Assembly: GCF_027105055.1 (NCBI RefSeq)
Contig: NZ_CP114264.1
Location: 1,240,001 to 1,304,000 of the forward strand
DNA: 64,000 bases
DNA from: Acinetobacter sp. TR3
Lineage (GTDB): Bacteria > Pseudomonadota > Gammaproteobacteria > Pseudomonadales > Moraxellaceae
Direction of reading: 5' to 3'
The notes under the pieces were generated by a model. The model did not search any database. It was not told the origin of the DNA and saw only the letters and a list, made by a program, of their open reading frames with translations. The position numbers were made by a program, and so were the translations under genes. This document shows, piece by piece, positions 1 through 9,365 of the stretch. How positions within the stretch are numbered: position 1 is the first letter of the stretch; each line of letters starts with the position of its first letter.

Positions 1-780
1 TTACCAATTCTGACTGAATCAGGTCAGCAAATTGTTTTGAGTAGTGTTGCCAACATTCAAATCACAGATGGTCCTCCGATGTTAAAAAGTGAGAATGCTC
101 GTCCAAGTGGTTGGGTCTATGTTGATGTACAAGGACGTGATTTAGCCTCCGTTGTTCGGGATTTGAAACAGTCTATTGACCAACAAGTGAAACGCTCTGC
201 GGGTATGAGTATTAGTTATTCAGGTCAATTTGAATTTATGGAAAGAGCAAATGCTCGCCTAAAGGTAGTAATACCAATCACTTTGATGATCATTTTTCTA
301 TTGCTGTATCTGATTTTTAGACAAGTACAAGATGCTGCTCTGATTATGCTGACTCTACCATTCGCTTTAATTGGTGGTATTTGGGCAATGTATTTCAGTG
401 GTTATAATTTCTCAATTGCCATTGCAGTAGGCTTTATTGCACTTGCCGGTGTTGCCGCAGAGTTTGGAGTGGTCATGTTGTTTTATTTAAAGCAGGCGAT
501 AGAACATGCTCAACAAAATTTATCATCTTTAACTGAGCAGCAACTCAATGATGCCCTTCGTACAGGGGCAGTACTACGGGTTCGCCCTAAAGCGATGACT
601 GTAGCTGTCATTCTGGCGGGTTTGATTCCTATCCTTTTAGGAACTGGAACGGGCTCTGAATTGATGAGTCGTATTGCTTTACCTATGGTTGGGGGCATGA
701 TTTCAGCTCCACTTTTATCAATGTTTGTTATTCCCGCTGCATATCAGCTTTTAATCAAAAGAAAACTATCAAAATCTTGA
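1..780 (+). CDS. cusA: CusA/CzcA-type heavy-metal RND efflux pump, C-terminal part (5' end outside window)
   Basis: The frame is open from base 1, so this is the last 259 codons of a roughly 1,040-residue inner-membrane RND pump. It would export Cu(I)/Ag(I) through a tripartite complex driven by protons. The visible part has the end of the periplasmic domain ([10 protein letters not shown]) followed by the C-terminal membrane helices, including the CusA-typical [15 protein letters not shown] segment and a final VIPAAYQLL helix. The CusF-like gene 33 bp downstream fits a cus operon. The TTG at 37 is internal, not a start. CusA versus another HME-RND member (CzcA) rests on motif memory, but the copper-type neighbour supports CusA. 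Confidence 0.9.
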   Translation, partial: LPILTESGQQIVLSSVANIQITDGPPMLKSENARPSGWVYVDVQGRDLASVVRDLKQSIDQQVKRSAGMSISYSGQFEFMERANARLKVVIPITLMIIFLLLYLIFRQVQDAALIMLTLPFALIGGIWAMYFSGYNFSIAIAVGFIALAGVAAEFGVVMLFYLKQAIEHAQQNLSSLTEQQLNDALRTGAVLRVRPKAMTVAVILAGLIPILLGTGTGSELMSRIALPMVGGMISAPLLSMFVIPAAYQLLIKRKLSKS

Positions 781-813
781 TAGTTTTCTTATTTCGTTCA
801 AAGAGGTTTTATT

Positions 814-1176
814 ATGTTTAAATTTATTAAAATTGTCGCTCTTGTTGCCACTGTTACTGCGTTAAGTGCATGTAGTAAAAATGAGGCGTCAGAGCAAAAG
901 AAAGCGGAAGCGCCTATGGAGCAGATGAGTAAAGAATCATCTACAGCAACGACAACTCAAGCAGTTGGAGTGATTACGGCTATTGATACGAAAGAAAATA
1001 TTTTGACACTCGATCATGAGGCAATTCCTGCGATTAAATGGCCTGCGATGACCATGGGCTTTAAAGTTGCTGATCCTGCATTATTGAATGGGCTTGCAGT
1101 AGGGCAAAAAGTTGATTTTGAATTAAAGGCTGAGGGAGAAACATACACAGTCGTAGCTGCTAAGTTAAAAAAATAG
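814..1176 (+). CDS. CusF-like periplasmic copper-binding lipoprotein
   Basis: A 120-residue protein with a lipoprotein signal (hydrophobic stretch then LSAC, lipid Cys20), a 25-30 residue charged/Thr-rich linker and a C-terminal CusF-type small beta-barrel. The WPAMTMGF motif carries the Trp and Met residues that bind Cu(I)/Ag(I) in CusF by cation-pi and thioether contacts. Free CusF in E. coli is soluble and periplasmic; here the Cys suggests membrane anchoring. It follows the pump gene by 33 bp and is very probably co-transcribed, delivering metal to the pump. The Met-containing linker (PMEQM) could add metal sites (inference). Confidence 0.87.
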   Translation: MFKFIKIVALVATVTALSACSKNEASEQKKAEAPMEQMSKESSTATTTQAVGVITAIDTKENILTLDHEAIPAIKWPAMTMGFKVADPALLNGLAVGQKVDFELKAEGETYTVVAAKLKK

Positions 1177-1199
1177 GATGATTTAGTAGATAGAATTTT

Positions 1200-1987
1200 G
1201 GTGGTGTTTCAAAAAGTATGCTGACATTAAATGAAGCCATTATTGATGTAAAAAAAGGTTAAGTCGAAAGCTTTAAAATGGTTTTCAATCTTTTTTGAAA
1301 AATTACAACTCCTTCTAAAACCGCGCCTAATTCGATGCCTTATTTTGCAATTATTACCTTCAATACCTACAGTAAAAAATTTACCAATACTTTGCTTGCA
1401 GTTTTTAAAAGCAGTTATGAAACTGTCCCAATGATCACTTGCAATTCGGGTGTAGTGAATACCTAATTGTTTAAGCTTTGTCTTCAATCGTTGAACTGTA
1501 GCTAAGTCTCTTTTACCCCAAACATAAGCAACAATCTCACCTGTTTCTCGATGGTAGGCGTAAATAAGCCATTGTTTATTATTTTTATTTCCCACAAAAG
1601 TCCAAAACTCATCAACTTCAAGAGACTCATAATGACTTTGTTTAGGCTGAATTTGGTAGGTCGATTCGGTTAAAGTACGTAAAACTTTACCGATACTGAT
1701 TCGCTCAACTTCAGCGATATCTCGTATACCACTACCTCTGACCATCAACTGTAATATTTTTCGAGTAATGCCTGAATTACATCCTAGATAGCTCAGAGCA
1801 TGGTCACCAATAAACTGACGTTTACAGTCTTTGCACTGATAGTTTTGTTTCCCATCTACTTTGATGCCATTTTTCTTTATACTGTCACTGAGGCAGGTTG
1901 GACATTTGATTTCTAGAGTTATTCGCATTTCTCTATTTTATCAAAATTCAACCTGCTTTGTTTCAGCATACTTTTTGAAACACCACC
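1200..1987 (-). mobile_element. IS1-family insertion sequence (788 bp)
   Basis: Ends are perfect 25-bp inverted repeats: GGTGGTGTTTCAAAAAGTAT... at 1200 and its complement ending at 1987. The 8-bp target duplication AGAATTTT is present on both sides (1192-1199 and 1988-1995), so the element inserted by simple transposition and neither junction has been rearranged since. It separates the cus genes from the arsenic operon. Its single transposase gene reads leftwards. Confidence 0.92.
1227..1928 (-). CDS. IS1-family transposase, single-ORF type
   Basis: A 233-residue DDE transposase encoded in one uninterrupted frame, unlike classical IS1, which needs InsA/InsB frameshifting. The N-terminus has a zinc-ribbon (CPTC at 9-12 and CKDC at 32-35) followed by a helix-turn-helix-like region. 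The catalytic part shows DEFWTFVG, SDHW and GIEGNN motifs that supply D, D and E. It fills nearly the whole element between the inverted repeats. It looks intact and potentially active. It is a relative, not a copy, of the transposase at 58325-59020. Confidence 0.9.
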   Translation of the reverse strand: MRITLEIKCPTCLSDSIKKNGIKVDGKQNYQCKDCKRQFIGDHALSYLGCNSGITRKILQLMVRGSGIRDIAEVERISIGKVLRTLTESTYQIQPKQSHYESLEVDEFWTFVGNKNNKQWLIYAYHRETGEIVAYVWGKRDLATVQRLKTKLKQLGIHYTRIASDHWDSFITAFKNCKQSIGKFFTVGIEGNNCKIRHRIRRGFRRSCNFSKKIENHFKAFDLTFFYINNGFI

Positions 1988-2057
1988 AGAATTTTGATAG
2001 TAATGAGGTTCTTTTCAAAAGAGCCTTATTCTCTAATAAAAAACAAAACATATGGTA

Positions 2058-2086
2058 TTGCATATATATGGTAATTCGAATATAAA
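2058..2086 (+). promoter_or_regulatory. Probable sigma-70 promoter of the arsenic operon
   Basis: TTGCAT (2058-2063), a 17-bp spacer and TATAAA (2081-2086) lie 33 bp before the arsC start, just inside the right flank of the IS1 element. The overlapping AT-rich sequence could hold the ArsR operator, but no clear palindrome matching a known ArsR box is seen. Confidence 0.5.
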
Positions 2087-2118
2087 GATATTATAAATTA
2101 TCAAAAGAGCTCAATTCG

Positions 2119-2553
2119 ATGACAACTTCATCAACTGTGACGATTTATCACAACCCAGCTTGTGGGACATCTCGCAACACTTTGGCTTTGATCCGTAATA
2201 CAGGGATTGAGCCAACTGTGATTGAATATCTCATTACACCACCTAGTCATGACGAATTAGTTAAATTGATTCAGGATGCAAAATTAACAGTAAGAGAGGC
2301 CATTCGCCAGAATGTAGATCCTTATCGGGATTTAGACCTTGATCGTAGTGATTTGAGTGATGAGCAGTTACTTAGTTTTATGCTTGATCATCCAATATTG
2401 ATTAATCGACCATTTGTTGTTACTGAATTAGGCACTCGCTTAAGCCGTCCTTCTGAAGTTGTCTTAGATATTCTACCATTACCTCAGAAGGGTGCCTTTA
2501 CGAAAGAGGATGGTGAAAAAGTGATTGATGAAAATGGTCAACGAGTGAATTAA
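2119..2553 (+). CDS. arsC: Arsenate reductase ArsC, glutaredoxin-dependent type
   Basis: A 144-residue cytoplasmic enzyme that reduces As(V) to As(III) using glutathione and glutaredoxin. The N-terminal YHNPACGTSRNT motif holds the nucleophile Cys15. The downstream LINRPFVVTELGTRLSRPSE region carries the arginines (NRP, RPS) that complete the arsenate site in the ArsC/Spx fold. Length is normal for the plasmid R773-type family. It is the first gene of a compact operon and stands apart from arsR by 59 bp. A second, unrelated arsenate reductase lies two genes downstream, giving the operon two reductant routes. Confidence 0.95.
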   Translation: MTTSSTVTIYHNPACGTSRNTLALIRNTGIEPTVIEYLITPPSHDELVKLIQDAKLTVREAIRQNVDPYRDLDLDRSDLSDEQLLSFMLDHPILINRPFVVTELGTRLSRPSEVVLDILPLPQKGAFTKEDGEKVIDENGQRVN

Positions 2554-2583
2554 AAATTTTACTTTTTGTATGTGATTATCCGC

Positions 2584-2595
2584 ATATCCAAATAA
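2584..2595. repeat. 12-bp direct repeat, copy 1 (ATATCCAAATAA)
   Basis: ATATCCAAATAA occurs here, 17 bp before the arsR start, and again exactly at 2905-2916, 23 bp before the phosphatase-type arsC. Both copies are just upstream of a gene in the same orientation. A regulatory role is possible but unproven. Confidence 0.4.
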
Positions 2596-2612
2596 GTGAA
2601 TGGGAGTTAAGA

Positions 2613-2933
2613 ATGGACCAAGTTAATTTTTTTAAATGCTTATCAGATGAAACTCGACTAAATATCGTGACTTTAGTCGCTGAGAATAAAGAATTATGTG
2701 TTTGTGATTTGACTGAAAAGTTGCAACTGAGTCAGCCAAAGATTTCTAGGCATTTAGCGTTATTGCGTTCTTCTGGTCTCTTACAGGACAGGAGACAAAG
2801 CCAATGGGTGTATTACAGCATTAATCCGCAATTACCAATGTGGTGCCATGACGTTCTGAATCTTTTGGTAAGCAGTCAAACCATAGTAAATAAAGATTCC
2901 CAAAATATCCAAATAAATAGCTATTGTGAGTAA
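2613..2933 (+). CDS. arsR: ArsR-family As(III)-responsive repressor
   Basis: A 106-residue winged-helix repressor of the ArsR/SmtB family. The DNA-reading helix is around residues 38-55 (SQPKISRHLALLR). The metal site is the classical ELCVCDL motif with Cys29 and Cys31 at the start of the recognition helix-turn-helix; As(III) binding here releases DNA. A short Ser/Asn-rich tail ends in a further Cys. It is the second gene of the operon it presumably represses, and its stop is only 6 bp from the next start. An Acinetobacter arsR placed after arsC rather than first is a known arrangement. Confidence 0.93.
   Translation: MDQVNFFKCLSDETRLNIVTLVAENKELCVCDLTEKLQLSQPKISRHLALLRSSGLLQDRRQSQWVYYSINPQLPMWCHDVLNLLVSSQTIVNKDSQNIQINSYCE
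2905..2916. repeat. 12-bp direct repeat, copy 2 (ATATCCAAATAA)
   Basis: Second exact copy of the 12-mer found at 2584-2595. This one lies in the last codons of arsR, so it may simply be coding sequence that resembles the upstream copy. Confidence 0.4.
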
Positions 2934-2939
2934 TAGAAT

Positions 2940-3413
2940 ATGAAATTTCTTTTTTTGTGTACTGGAAATAGTTGCCGTAGCATCCTCTCAGAAGTCCTTT
3001 TTAACAGTCGTGCGCCTGAAGGATGGAAAGCATACAGTGCAGGTAGTAAGCCATCAGGGCAAGTACATCCATTGACTATAGAAACTTTAGAAAATCTTGG
3101 TCTCTCAACAGATGGTTTGTGGAGTAAAACCATTGATGACTGCGAACAATATCAACCTGACGTCGTGATTACTGTTTGCGATTCAGCAGCTCAAGAAGCG
3201 TGTCCACTTTATTTAGGTGGAGCGATTAAGGCACATTGGGGCTTGGCTGATCCTTCACATTTAGATTTGCCGAAAGAAGAAAAATTAAAAGCATTCCAAG
3301 TTACTGTTGATCATATCAACCGCCGCTTAGACGCTTTATTGGCACTAGATACAACTCATATGTCTCGCCCAGATTTGATTGCAGCAATCAATCAAATTTC
3401 GCATATTGAATGA
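2940..3413 (+). CDS. arsC: Arsenate reductase, low-molecular-weight tyrosine phosphatase type
   Basis: A 157-residue protein of the LMW protein-tyrosine-phosphatase fold. The phosphate loop CTGNSCRS sits at the very N-terminus (Cys7-X5-Arg13) and the general-acid loop is HWGLADPSH. Members inside ars operons act as arsenate reductases, usually with thioredoxin or a dithiol as reductant, rather than as phosphatases. The operon also carries trxB, which supports thioredoxin coupling (inference). It is distinct in fold from the ArsC at 2119. The neighbouring acr3 start is 8 bp after its stop. Confidence 0.9.
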   Translation: MKFLFLCTGNSCRSILSEVLFNSRAPEGWKAYSAGSKPSGQVHPLTIETLENLGLSTDGLWSKTIDDCEQYQPDVVITVCDSAAQEACPLYLGGAIKAHWGLADPSHLDLPKEEKLKAFQVTVDHINRRLDALLALDTTHMSRPDLIAAINQISHIE

Positions 3414-3420
3414 GAACATC

Positions 3421-4461
3421 ATGGCTCAACAAAGATTATCTTTTCTAGATCGTAACCTCACTCTATGGATTTTTATCGCCATGGCATTGGGGATTGCGAT
3501 AGGTGTGTTCTTTCCGCAAGCTTCCGTTACTTTAGACAAAATGAGTGTGGATTCCGTCAATATTCCAATTGCGATTGGTTTGATTCTGATGATGTATCCA
3601 CCTTTAGCCAAAGTGGACTATGCTACTTTGCCACAAGTGTTTAAAGACAAGAAAACCTTAACTTTGTCTTTGGTGCAGAACTGGGTGATTGCGCCTGTAT
3701 TAATGTTTGCATTAGCAATTATTTTTTTACATAGCTATCCAGAGTACATGACAGGCTTGATCCTGATCGGTTTGGCTCGCTGTATTGCAATGGTCTTGGT
3801 GTGGAATGGTTTAGCCTGTGGTGATAACCAATATGTAGCAGCGTTGGTGGCATTCAATAGTATTTTCCAGATTCTGTTTTTTAGTACCTATGCTTGGCTG
3901 TTCCTCACATTCTTGCCACCCTATTTCGGTATTGCAGGGCAAGTGATCAATGTTGATTTCTGGACGATTACCCATGCGGTGTTGGTTTACTTGGGGATTC
4001 CATTTCTTCTTGGTTTCTTGACTCGTTTGGTTTTGGTCAAAGCCAAAGGCTTAGATTGGTATCAAAATGTCTTTTTACCCAAGATCAGCCCACTCAGTTT
4101 ATTGGCACTTCTTTTTACCATCGTGGCAATGTTTAGCCTAAAAGGTGGTGATGTAGTGAGCTTACCATTGGATGTTCTGCGTATCGCAATCCCACTCACG
4201 ATTTATTTTATTGTGATGTTTTTCATCAGCTTCTTTATGAGTAAATGGATGGGCAATGACTATCCTAAAACCACAGCAATTTCTTTCACGGCTGCTGGTA
4301 ATAACTTTGAGTTGGCTTTGGCTGTAGCGATTGCAACCTTTGGTTTGGCTTCACCTGTGGCATTTACCACCGTGATTGGTCCTTTAGTTGAAGTACCTGT
4401 ATTGATCGCTTTAGTGAGTGTGTCTCTATGGCTCAGAAAAAAGTATTTTAAATCGGTGTAA
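3421..4461 (+). CDS. acr3: Acr3-family arsenite efflux permease
   Basis: A 347-residue inner-membrane protein with about ten hydrophobic helices that extrudes As(III) using the proton motive force. The diagnostic Acr3 segment [12 protein letters not shown] contains the essential Cys121, and a second conserved stretch near the end reads [17 protein letters not shown]. Length is typical. The ATG at 3421 is preferred over the longer frame from 3379, because that extension overlaps the previous gene and is not Acr3-like. It lies between the reductases and arsH, the usual order in gammaproteobacterial acr3 operons. Confidence 0.95.
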   Translation: MAQQRLSFLDRNLTLWIFIAMALGIAIGVFFPQASVTLDKMSVDSVNIPIAIGLILMMYPPLAKVDYATLPQVFKDKKTLTLSLVQNWVIAPVLMFALAIIFLHSYPEYMTGLILIGLARCIAMVLVWNGLACGDNQYVAALVAFNSIFQILFFSTYAWLFLTFLPPYFGIAGQVINVDFWTITHAVLVYLGIPFLLGFLTRLVLVKAKGLDWYQNVFLPKISPLSLLALLFTIVAMFSLKGGDVVSLPLDVLRIAIPLTIYFIVMFFISFFMSKWMGNDYPKTTAISFTAAGNNFELALAVAIATFGLASPVAFTTVIGPLVEVPVLIALVSVSLWLRKKYFKSV

Positions 4462-4466
4462 TTGTA

Positions 4467-5171
4467 ATGAATCTTCCTAATGTTGATATGGAGCTACTTG
4501 AACAGCCAACTTTGGAAAAAGTTCAAGCTAAATCGTTAGATCATGCGCCACGTATTTTGTTGTTATATGGTTCTAACCGTGAGCGTTCGTATAGTCGTTT
4601 AGCCGTGATGGAAGCAGGTCGAATCTTGGAACAGTTTGGTGCTGAGGTTAAAATTTTTCATCCGAAAGGGCTACCTTTGCCAGAAGATGCGGATATGGAA
4701 CACCCAAAAGCAAAAGAACTACATGAGCTTTTGGCATGGTCAGAGGGCATGGTGTGGTGTTCGCCTGAACGTCACGGTTCAATGAGTTCGATCTTTAAGT
4801 CACAGATAGATTGGATTCCATTGGCAGGTGGTGCGATTCGTGCCACTCAAGGAAAAACACTGGCACTAATGCAAGTCAGTGGTGGTTCGCAATCTTTCAA
4901 TAGTGTCAATCAAATGCGTATTTTAGGGCGTTGGATGCGGATGATCACGATTCCGAATCAGTCTTCAATTCCAAAAGCATTTTTAGAGTTTGAAGAAGAT
5001 GGGCGAATGAAAGCATCATCGTATTACGACCGTATCGTGGATGTGATGGAAGAGCTGTATAAATTCACCTTGCTGACACGGGGGCAAAGTCAGTATTTAA
5101 CTGATCGTTATTCTGAGCGTAAAGAATCTGCTGAAGAATTATCAAAACGTGTTAATCAGCGAAGTTTGTAG
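4467..5171 (+). CDS. arsH: ArsH, NADPH-dependent FMN organoarsenical oxidase
   Basis: A 234-residue flavodoxin-like protein. The FMN phosphate loop is [11 protein letters not shown] near residues 34-44, and the conserved [10 protein letters not shown] segment near 100 follows it. ArsH oxidises trivalent methylated arsenicals to less toxic pentavalent forms and also reduces quinones or chromate with NADPH. It begins 5 bp after the acr3 stop, so the two are translationally close. The family length (about 230) matches. Confidence 0.94.
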   Translation: MNLPNVDMELLEQPTLEKVQAKSLDHAPRILLLYGSNRERSYSRLAVMEAGRILEQFGAEVKIFHPKGLPLPEDADMEHPKAKELHELLAWSEGMVWCSPERHGSMSSIFKSQIDWIPLAGGAIRATQGKTLALMQVSGGSQSFNSVNQMRILGRWMRMITIPNQSSIPKAFLEFEEDGRMKASSYYDRIVDVMEELYKFTLLTRGQSQYLTDRYSERKESAEELSKRVNQRSL

Positions 5172-5189
5172 AATGCTGGAGAAAATTAA

Positions 5190-6140
<951 letters not shown>

Positions 6141-6167
6141 TCAATACATTCACTGAAATAAATCAAG

Positions 6168-6205
6168 CTAACTCCACCTCTCATGGGTGGAGTTAGATTT
6201 TCTAT
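6168..6205 (+). terminator. Rho-independent terminator of the arsenic operon
   Basis: An 11-bp perfect stem CTAACTCCACC / GGTGGAGTTAG (6168-6178 with 6186-6196) is followed by ATTTTCT, 27 bp after the trxB stop. Confidence 0.8.
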
Positions 6206-6477
6206 ATTGTTTTTTTATTTAGCTACTTATAGTGTTACGCCAGCGTTTCTCTATTTCGGATTCGCTTACTTAAAGCGAGTGTGGGATAAGTAAGCAGATC
6301 CTTTTTAGTAATTGGTATGCTCATTACAAATTCTTTTGGGAACATCAAATTAGTTGGATGGATGAGCAATTAAAATTCAGATTTATAAGAGATAAAATTC
6401 CTTTATCTCTTATTTTTATATTAAGTGTTTTTGTAATTGGGATTGTACTTTTTTGAGCTGTACCACATGGCTTCAGG
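6206..6477. other. Intergenic stretch between trxB terminator and integrase
   Basis: No complete gene is seen. A plus-strand frame of about 60 codons closes at TGA near 6454-6456. Its only in-frame ATG is near 6358, and it ends in a hydrophobic segment (PLSLIFILSVFVIGIVLF), so it may be the tail of a decayed membrane protein. The junction of an integrated island could lie here, but no repeat could be confirmed. Confidence 0.4.
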
Positions 6478-7749
6478 CTATTTGTGCATGATATATGTTG
6501 CCCAATCAGCCATTAAGCCTTTACGTTTTTCTAAATAGCCTCCACGTAAATAAGAAGCTTCAACCTTATCTGGAAGTTTGTGTGCGAGAACATGTTCACA
6601 CACTTCTCTACGGTAATCTGTTTTGTCTGCCGACCAATCACGGAAAGTAGACCGAAAGCCATGCGTTGTAATGACTCGGTTTTGTTTGGGATCAATATAG
6701 CCTAAGCCATTTTCTTTAAGCTTTTGCTCATGCAGTCGTTTGATTAGGGTCGTCAAAGACATATCAGAAAGCATCTCACCACTCCGTGGCGCAGGGAAGA
6801 TGAAATCTTGAATTAGAGTATGATTTTGAATTGATTCAAGCAAACTTATCGCTTCTTTCGACAAAGGCACATGATGTTCCTTTTCTGCTTTCATACGTTC
6901 TTTAGGAATAATCCAGACTTTATTCTTAAAATCAATTTCCTGCCATTTCGCCCCAAAAATCTCACCAGAGCGACAGGCGGTTAAAATTGCAAATTCCAGA
7001 GCTTTTGGTGAAATTCCTTTTTTCTGTCTTAAGTGTTGGATAAACTCAGCAACCTGTTCATAGGGCAGGGATGGGTGAGGGCGTGATTCCTGCTTTAAAT
7101 TACCTAATATAGGTTCAAGATTGCCTTTCCATTCGGCAGGGTTGTCACCCTCAAAATATCCCATTGCTTTGGCATAATCAAAAATGGTTTCTATACGACC
7201 ACGGATACGTTTGGCTGTTTCGTTTTTCTCAACCCAAATAGGTCTTAAAACTTCAGCAATATCGGCTTTGGTAATGTTACTAATAGTAAGATTGCCCAAA
7301 GTTGGGTAAATATAAGTTTCTAGTGTTGATGACCATTGTCCAATATGTTTTTCATTTTTGAGTTCACGGGTTTTATTGGCAATAACAACTTTTGCACATT
7401 CCATGAATGTTTTGTTCCGTAGTTGCTGAACATGAAGCTTTGCAAGCTGTTCCTGTTGATGGACAATTGGATCAATACCACTTCGTATTTGTAATTTTAA
7501 TTCAGTGGCTTTAGCACGAGCTTCAGCTAAAGAAACTTCAGGGTATGGACCAATACCAATATCACGTCGATGAGGTTTTAATTTTCCATCTTTATCCAGA
7601 TGTTTTCCCACCACCGCACGTAAAATCCAGACACGGGAAGTTCCTTCGACGTTTAAACAAAGACCATCAACACCACCTACGTGATATCGACCAGTCTCTT
7701 TAATTTTTGCTACACTAAGCGCAGATAGCTCTTTAGCTTTCTTTGGCAT
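6478..7749 (-). CDS. P4-type tyrosine recombinase (integrase)
   Basis: A 423-residue integrase with an N-terminal arm-binding DUF4102 domain (KELSALSVAKIKETG at 6-20, then the WILRAVV strand), a SAM-like core-binding domain and a C-terminal catalytic domain. Catalytic residues are visible: Arg in TACRSGE, His/Arg in HGFRSTFRDW, His in EHVLAHK and the nucleophile Tyr in EASYLRGG. This class integrates genomic islands into tRNA genes, ssrA or dusA. It is the likely mover of the arsenic genes, but the attachment sites were not identified. The N-terminus is closely mirrored by a gene fragment at 8081. Confidence 0.92.
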   Translation of the reverse strand: MPKKAKELSALSVAKIKETGRYHVGGVDGLCLNVEGTSRVWILRAVVGKHLDKDGKLKPHRRDIGIGPYPEVSLAEARAKATELKLQIRSGIDPIVHQQEQLAKLHVQQLRNKTFMECAKVVIANKTRELKNEKHIGQWSSTLETYIYPTLGNLTISNITKADIAEVLRPIWVEKNETAKRIRGRIETIFDYAKAMGYFEGDNPAEWKGNLEPILGNLKQESRPHPSLPYEQVAEFIQHLRQKKGISPKALEFAILTACRSGEIFGAKWQEIDFKNKVWIIPKERMKAEKEHHVPLSKEAISLLESIQNHTLIQDFIFPAPRSGEMLSDMSLTTLIKRLHEQKLKENGLGYIDPKQNRVITTHGFRSTFRDWSADKTDYRREVCEHVLAHKLPDKVEASYLRGGYLEKRKGLMADWATYIMHK

Positions 7750-8031
7750 GTTATTGTCTACCCCTCAAATTACCCCTCATAAAATACTGGAAATAGTCGG
7801 ATTAGACAAGACTGAGTTGGATGGGTGTAATTGTAATTAATTGAAAAATATTAATTTATAATATTGGATTGGACTTCTTAGGATTGGTGTTAGACGGACA
7901 CCGCTTCCGCCAAATTCAAGTTTCTGACACTGTTTAACACTATATAAGTTTATGATTTATAAGGTTAAAGTTGGAAATATATGACATGACAAGCCGCGAC
8001 GCACTAAGCCAATCGGTAGTTATAAAGTAGT
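7750..8031. other. Upstream region of the integrase, possible attachment region
   Basis: No gene is seen in these 282 bp. The stretch 7878-7930 is less AT-rich than its surroundings and contains a hairpin-like GTGTTAGACGGACACC. An att core may lie between the two integrase starts, but this cannot be shown from one junction. Confidence 0.3.
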
Positions 8032-8069
8032 AAAAAATGCAGTAAGATTATTTCTTACTGCATTTTTTT
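8032..8069. terminator. Bidirectional terminator-like hairpin
   Basis: AAAAAATGCAGTAAGA pairs with TTCTTACTGCATTTTTT across a 4-base loop, giving A-tract and T-tract on either side. It lies just before the start of the truncated second integrase. Confidence 0.75.
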
Positions 8070-8080
8070 ATGTCTGAATT

Positions 8081-8129
8081 ATGGCGACTCGTGGAATCAA
8101 CAAGCTTAGTGCTTTACAAGTTAAAAATG
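8081..8129 (+). pseudogene. 5' fragment of a second DUF4102 integrase, cut by IS3
   Basis: ATG at 8081 opens a frame reading MATRGINKLSALQVKN before the IS3 element begins at 8130. The N-K-L-S-A-L-x-V core matches the start of the neighbouring intact integrase (K-E-L-S-A-L-S-V), so this is the beginning of a related integrase gene in the opposite orientation. The remaining 400 or so codons are absent beyond the IS, where a histidine kinase fragment is found instead. This implies a deletion next to the element. Confidence 0.7.
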
Positions 8130-8200
8130 TGATCCTAGCCAAAATAATGGACAATGCATCCCTCTAAAGCTAACGTAAAGTTAACTTTGGAGATGTAAAA

Positions 8201-8494
8201 ATGGCTAAACGTTTTAGTCCGGAATTTAAACAGCAAGCAATTGATCATGCACTTTCAAACTCCCACGAGCCTATAGCTGCAATCGCCCATAAATTAGGTG
8301 TGGGTTATTCAACCTTAGATAAATGGATTCGTGAAGCCAATCCAGTAGGTTCAAGCAAACGTCAACTTTCTCCTGAACAACAGCGGATCTTGGAATTAGA
8401 AAAAGAAGTCAAACAGCTCAAGGAAGCCAATGACATCTTAAAAAAAGCGCATGTGTACTTTCTGACAGATCATGCCAAGAAAAGTACACGGTAA
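8201..8494 (+). CDS. IS3-family OrfA (DNA-binding part of transposase)
   Basis: A 97-residue protein with a helix-turn-helix (residues about 5-45, RFSPEFKQQAIDHA...GVGYSTLDKWI) and a leucine-zipper coiled coil near 59-85. In IS3 elements it binds the terminal repeats and regulates transposition. A run of seven A residues in the codons for ILKK (near 8440) lies where the -1 frame change into OrfB would occur, since OrfB is in the -1 frame and stays open upstream of its own ATG. The gene looks intact. Confidence 0.9.
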   Translation: MAKRFSPEFKQQAIDHALSNSHEPIAAIAHKLGVGYSTLDKWIREANPVGSSKRQLSPEQQRILELEKEVKQLKEANDILKKAHVYFLTDHAKKSTR

Positions 8495-8502
8495 TTCAAG
8501 AT

Positions 8503-9360
8503 ATGGATATAAATGAAGTCACTGTGTCTTCTGTCTGTAAATGCCTAGATGTCAGCACTTCAGGCTATTATGCCTGGCGAAAACGCCAGACCAATACAGC
8601 GCAGAAATACAATGATTTAAAAGTTGTATATTGGCAGCATCATGCGCGCTTGGGTGCACCGTCATTGGTACATGACATGCGTGATTTAGGTTATCGCATG
8701 AGCGAACGTACCGTTGGAAGGATGCTAAAAAAGCTTGGTTTACGTAGTAGGATTGCACGTAAATACAAGCATACGACTGATTCAAACCATCGTTTGTCTA
8801 CAGCATCAAATTTGTTGGATCGCCAATTTACAGTTACTCAGCCTAATAAAGTTTGGACAACGGATATTACCTATATCCGAACTAAAGAAGGCTGGCTGTA
8901 TTTATGTGTGATGCTAGATCTATTCAGCCGTCGTATTGTGGGATGGCAAACCAGCCATCTGATAGATCGTCAATTGGTATGTGATGCATTTAATTATGCA
9001 ATGGCGCGTCAGGGTTATCCAACAGGTGTCATGGTGCATTCTGACCAAGGCTCACAGTACTGTAGTCGTGATTTTAGGGCGCTATTATTGACGAATAACT
9101 GTATTCAAAGCATGTCTAGACGAGGAAACTGTTGGGACAATGCAGTGACCGAAAGCTTCTTTCATACATTGAAAGGTCATGTGGTCCATGGCAGTGTGTT
9201 TGCCACTCGAAAAGAAGCTAATACTGTCTTGTTTGACTATATTGAGATTTATTACAATCGGGTCAGAAGGCATTCCGCAAACGGCTGGTTAAGTCCAGAA
9301 GCCTTTGAACAGAAATATTTCAAGAATTTAGAGGGATCGGTTGTCCACGATACTGTCTAG
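8503..9360 (+). CDS. IS3-family OrfB (catalytic integrase part)
   Basis: A 285-residue rve-type integrase core preceded by an HTH_21 region. The DDE residues are visible: Asp in WTTDITYI, Asp in HSDQGSQY and Glu in NAVTESFF, followed by the conserved YNRVRRHSANGWLSP tail. The frame is open upstream of 8503 (reading KYTVIQ before the Met), consistent with production as an OrfAB fusion by -1 frameshifting. The stop lies inside the right inverted repeat. It looks functional. Confidence 0.92.
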   Translation: MDINEVTVSSVCKCLDVSTSGYYAWRKRQTNTAQKYNDLKVVYWQHHARLGAPSLVHDMRDLGYRMSERTVGRMLKKLGLRSRIARKYKHTTDSNHRLSTASNLLDRQFTVTQPNKVWTTDITYIRTKEGWLYLCVMLDLFSRRIVGWQTSHLIDRQLVCDAFNYAMARQGYPTGVMVHSDQGSQYCSRDFRALLLTNNCIQSMSRRGNCWDNAVTESFFHTLKGHVVHGSVFATRKEANTVLFDYIEIYYNRVRRHSANGWLSPEAFEQKYFKNLEGSVVHDTV

Positions 9361-9365
9361 GATCA

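Larger units (their letters stand above)
8130..9365 (+). mobile_element. IS3-family insertion sequence (1,236 bp)
   Basis: Imperfect inverted repeats of about 35 bp begin TGATCCTAG on the left and end CTAGGATCA on the right. Two overlapping-frame ORFs follow the IS3 plan. No matching target duplication is present: the left flank is AAATG and the right flank AGTTT. The two flanks also belong to different broken genes, so the element has taken part in a deletion or recombination since insertion. Confidence 0.9.

Noticed and set aside
3379..3420. Longer start for acr3
   Set aside because: The extension overlaps the preceding arsC gene and is not Acr3-like; the ATG at 3421 fits the family.
7878..7930. 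Possible tRNA 3' end near the integrase
   Set aside because: There is a hairpin-like GTGTTAGACGGACACC, but no T-loop (GGTTCGAATCC-like) or acceptor stem was found.
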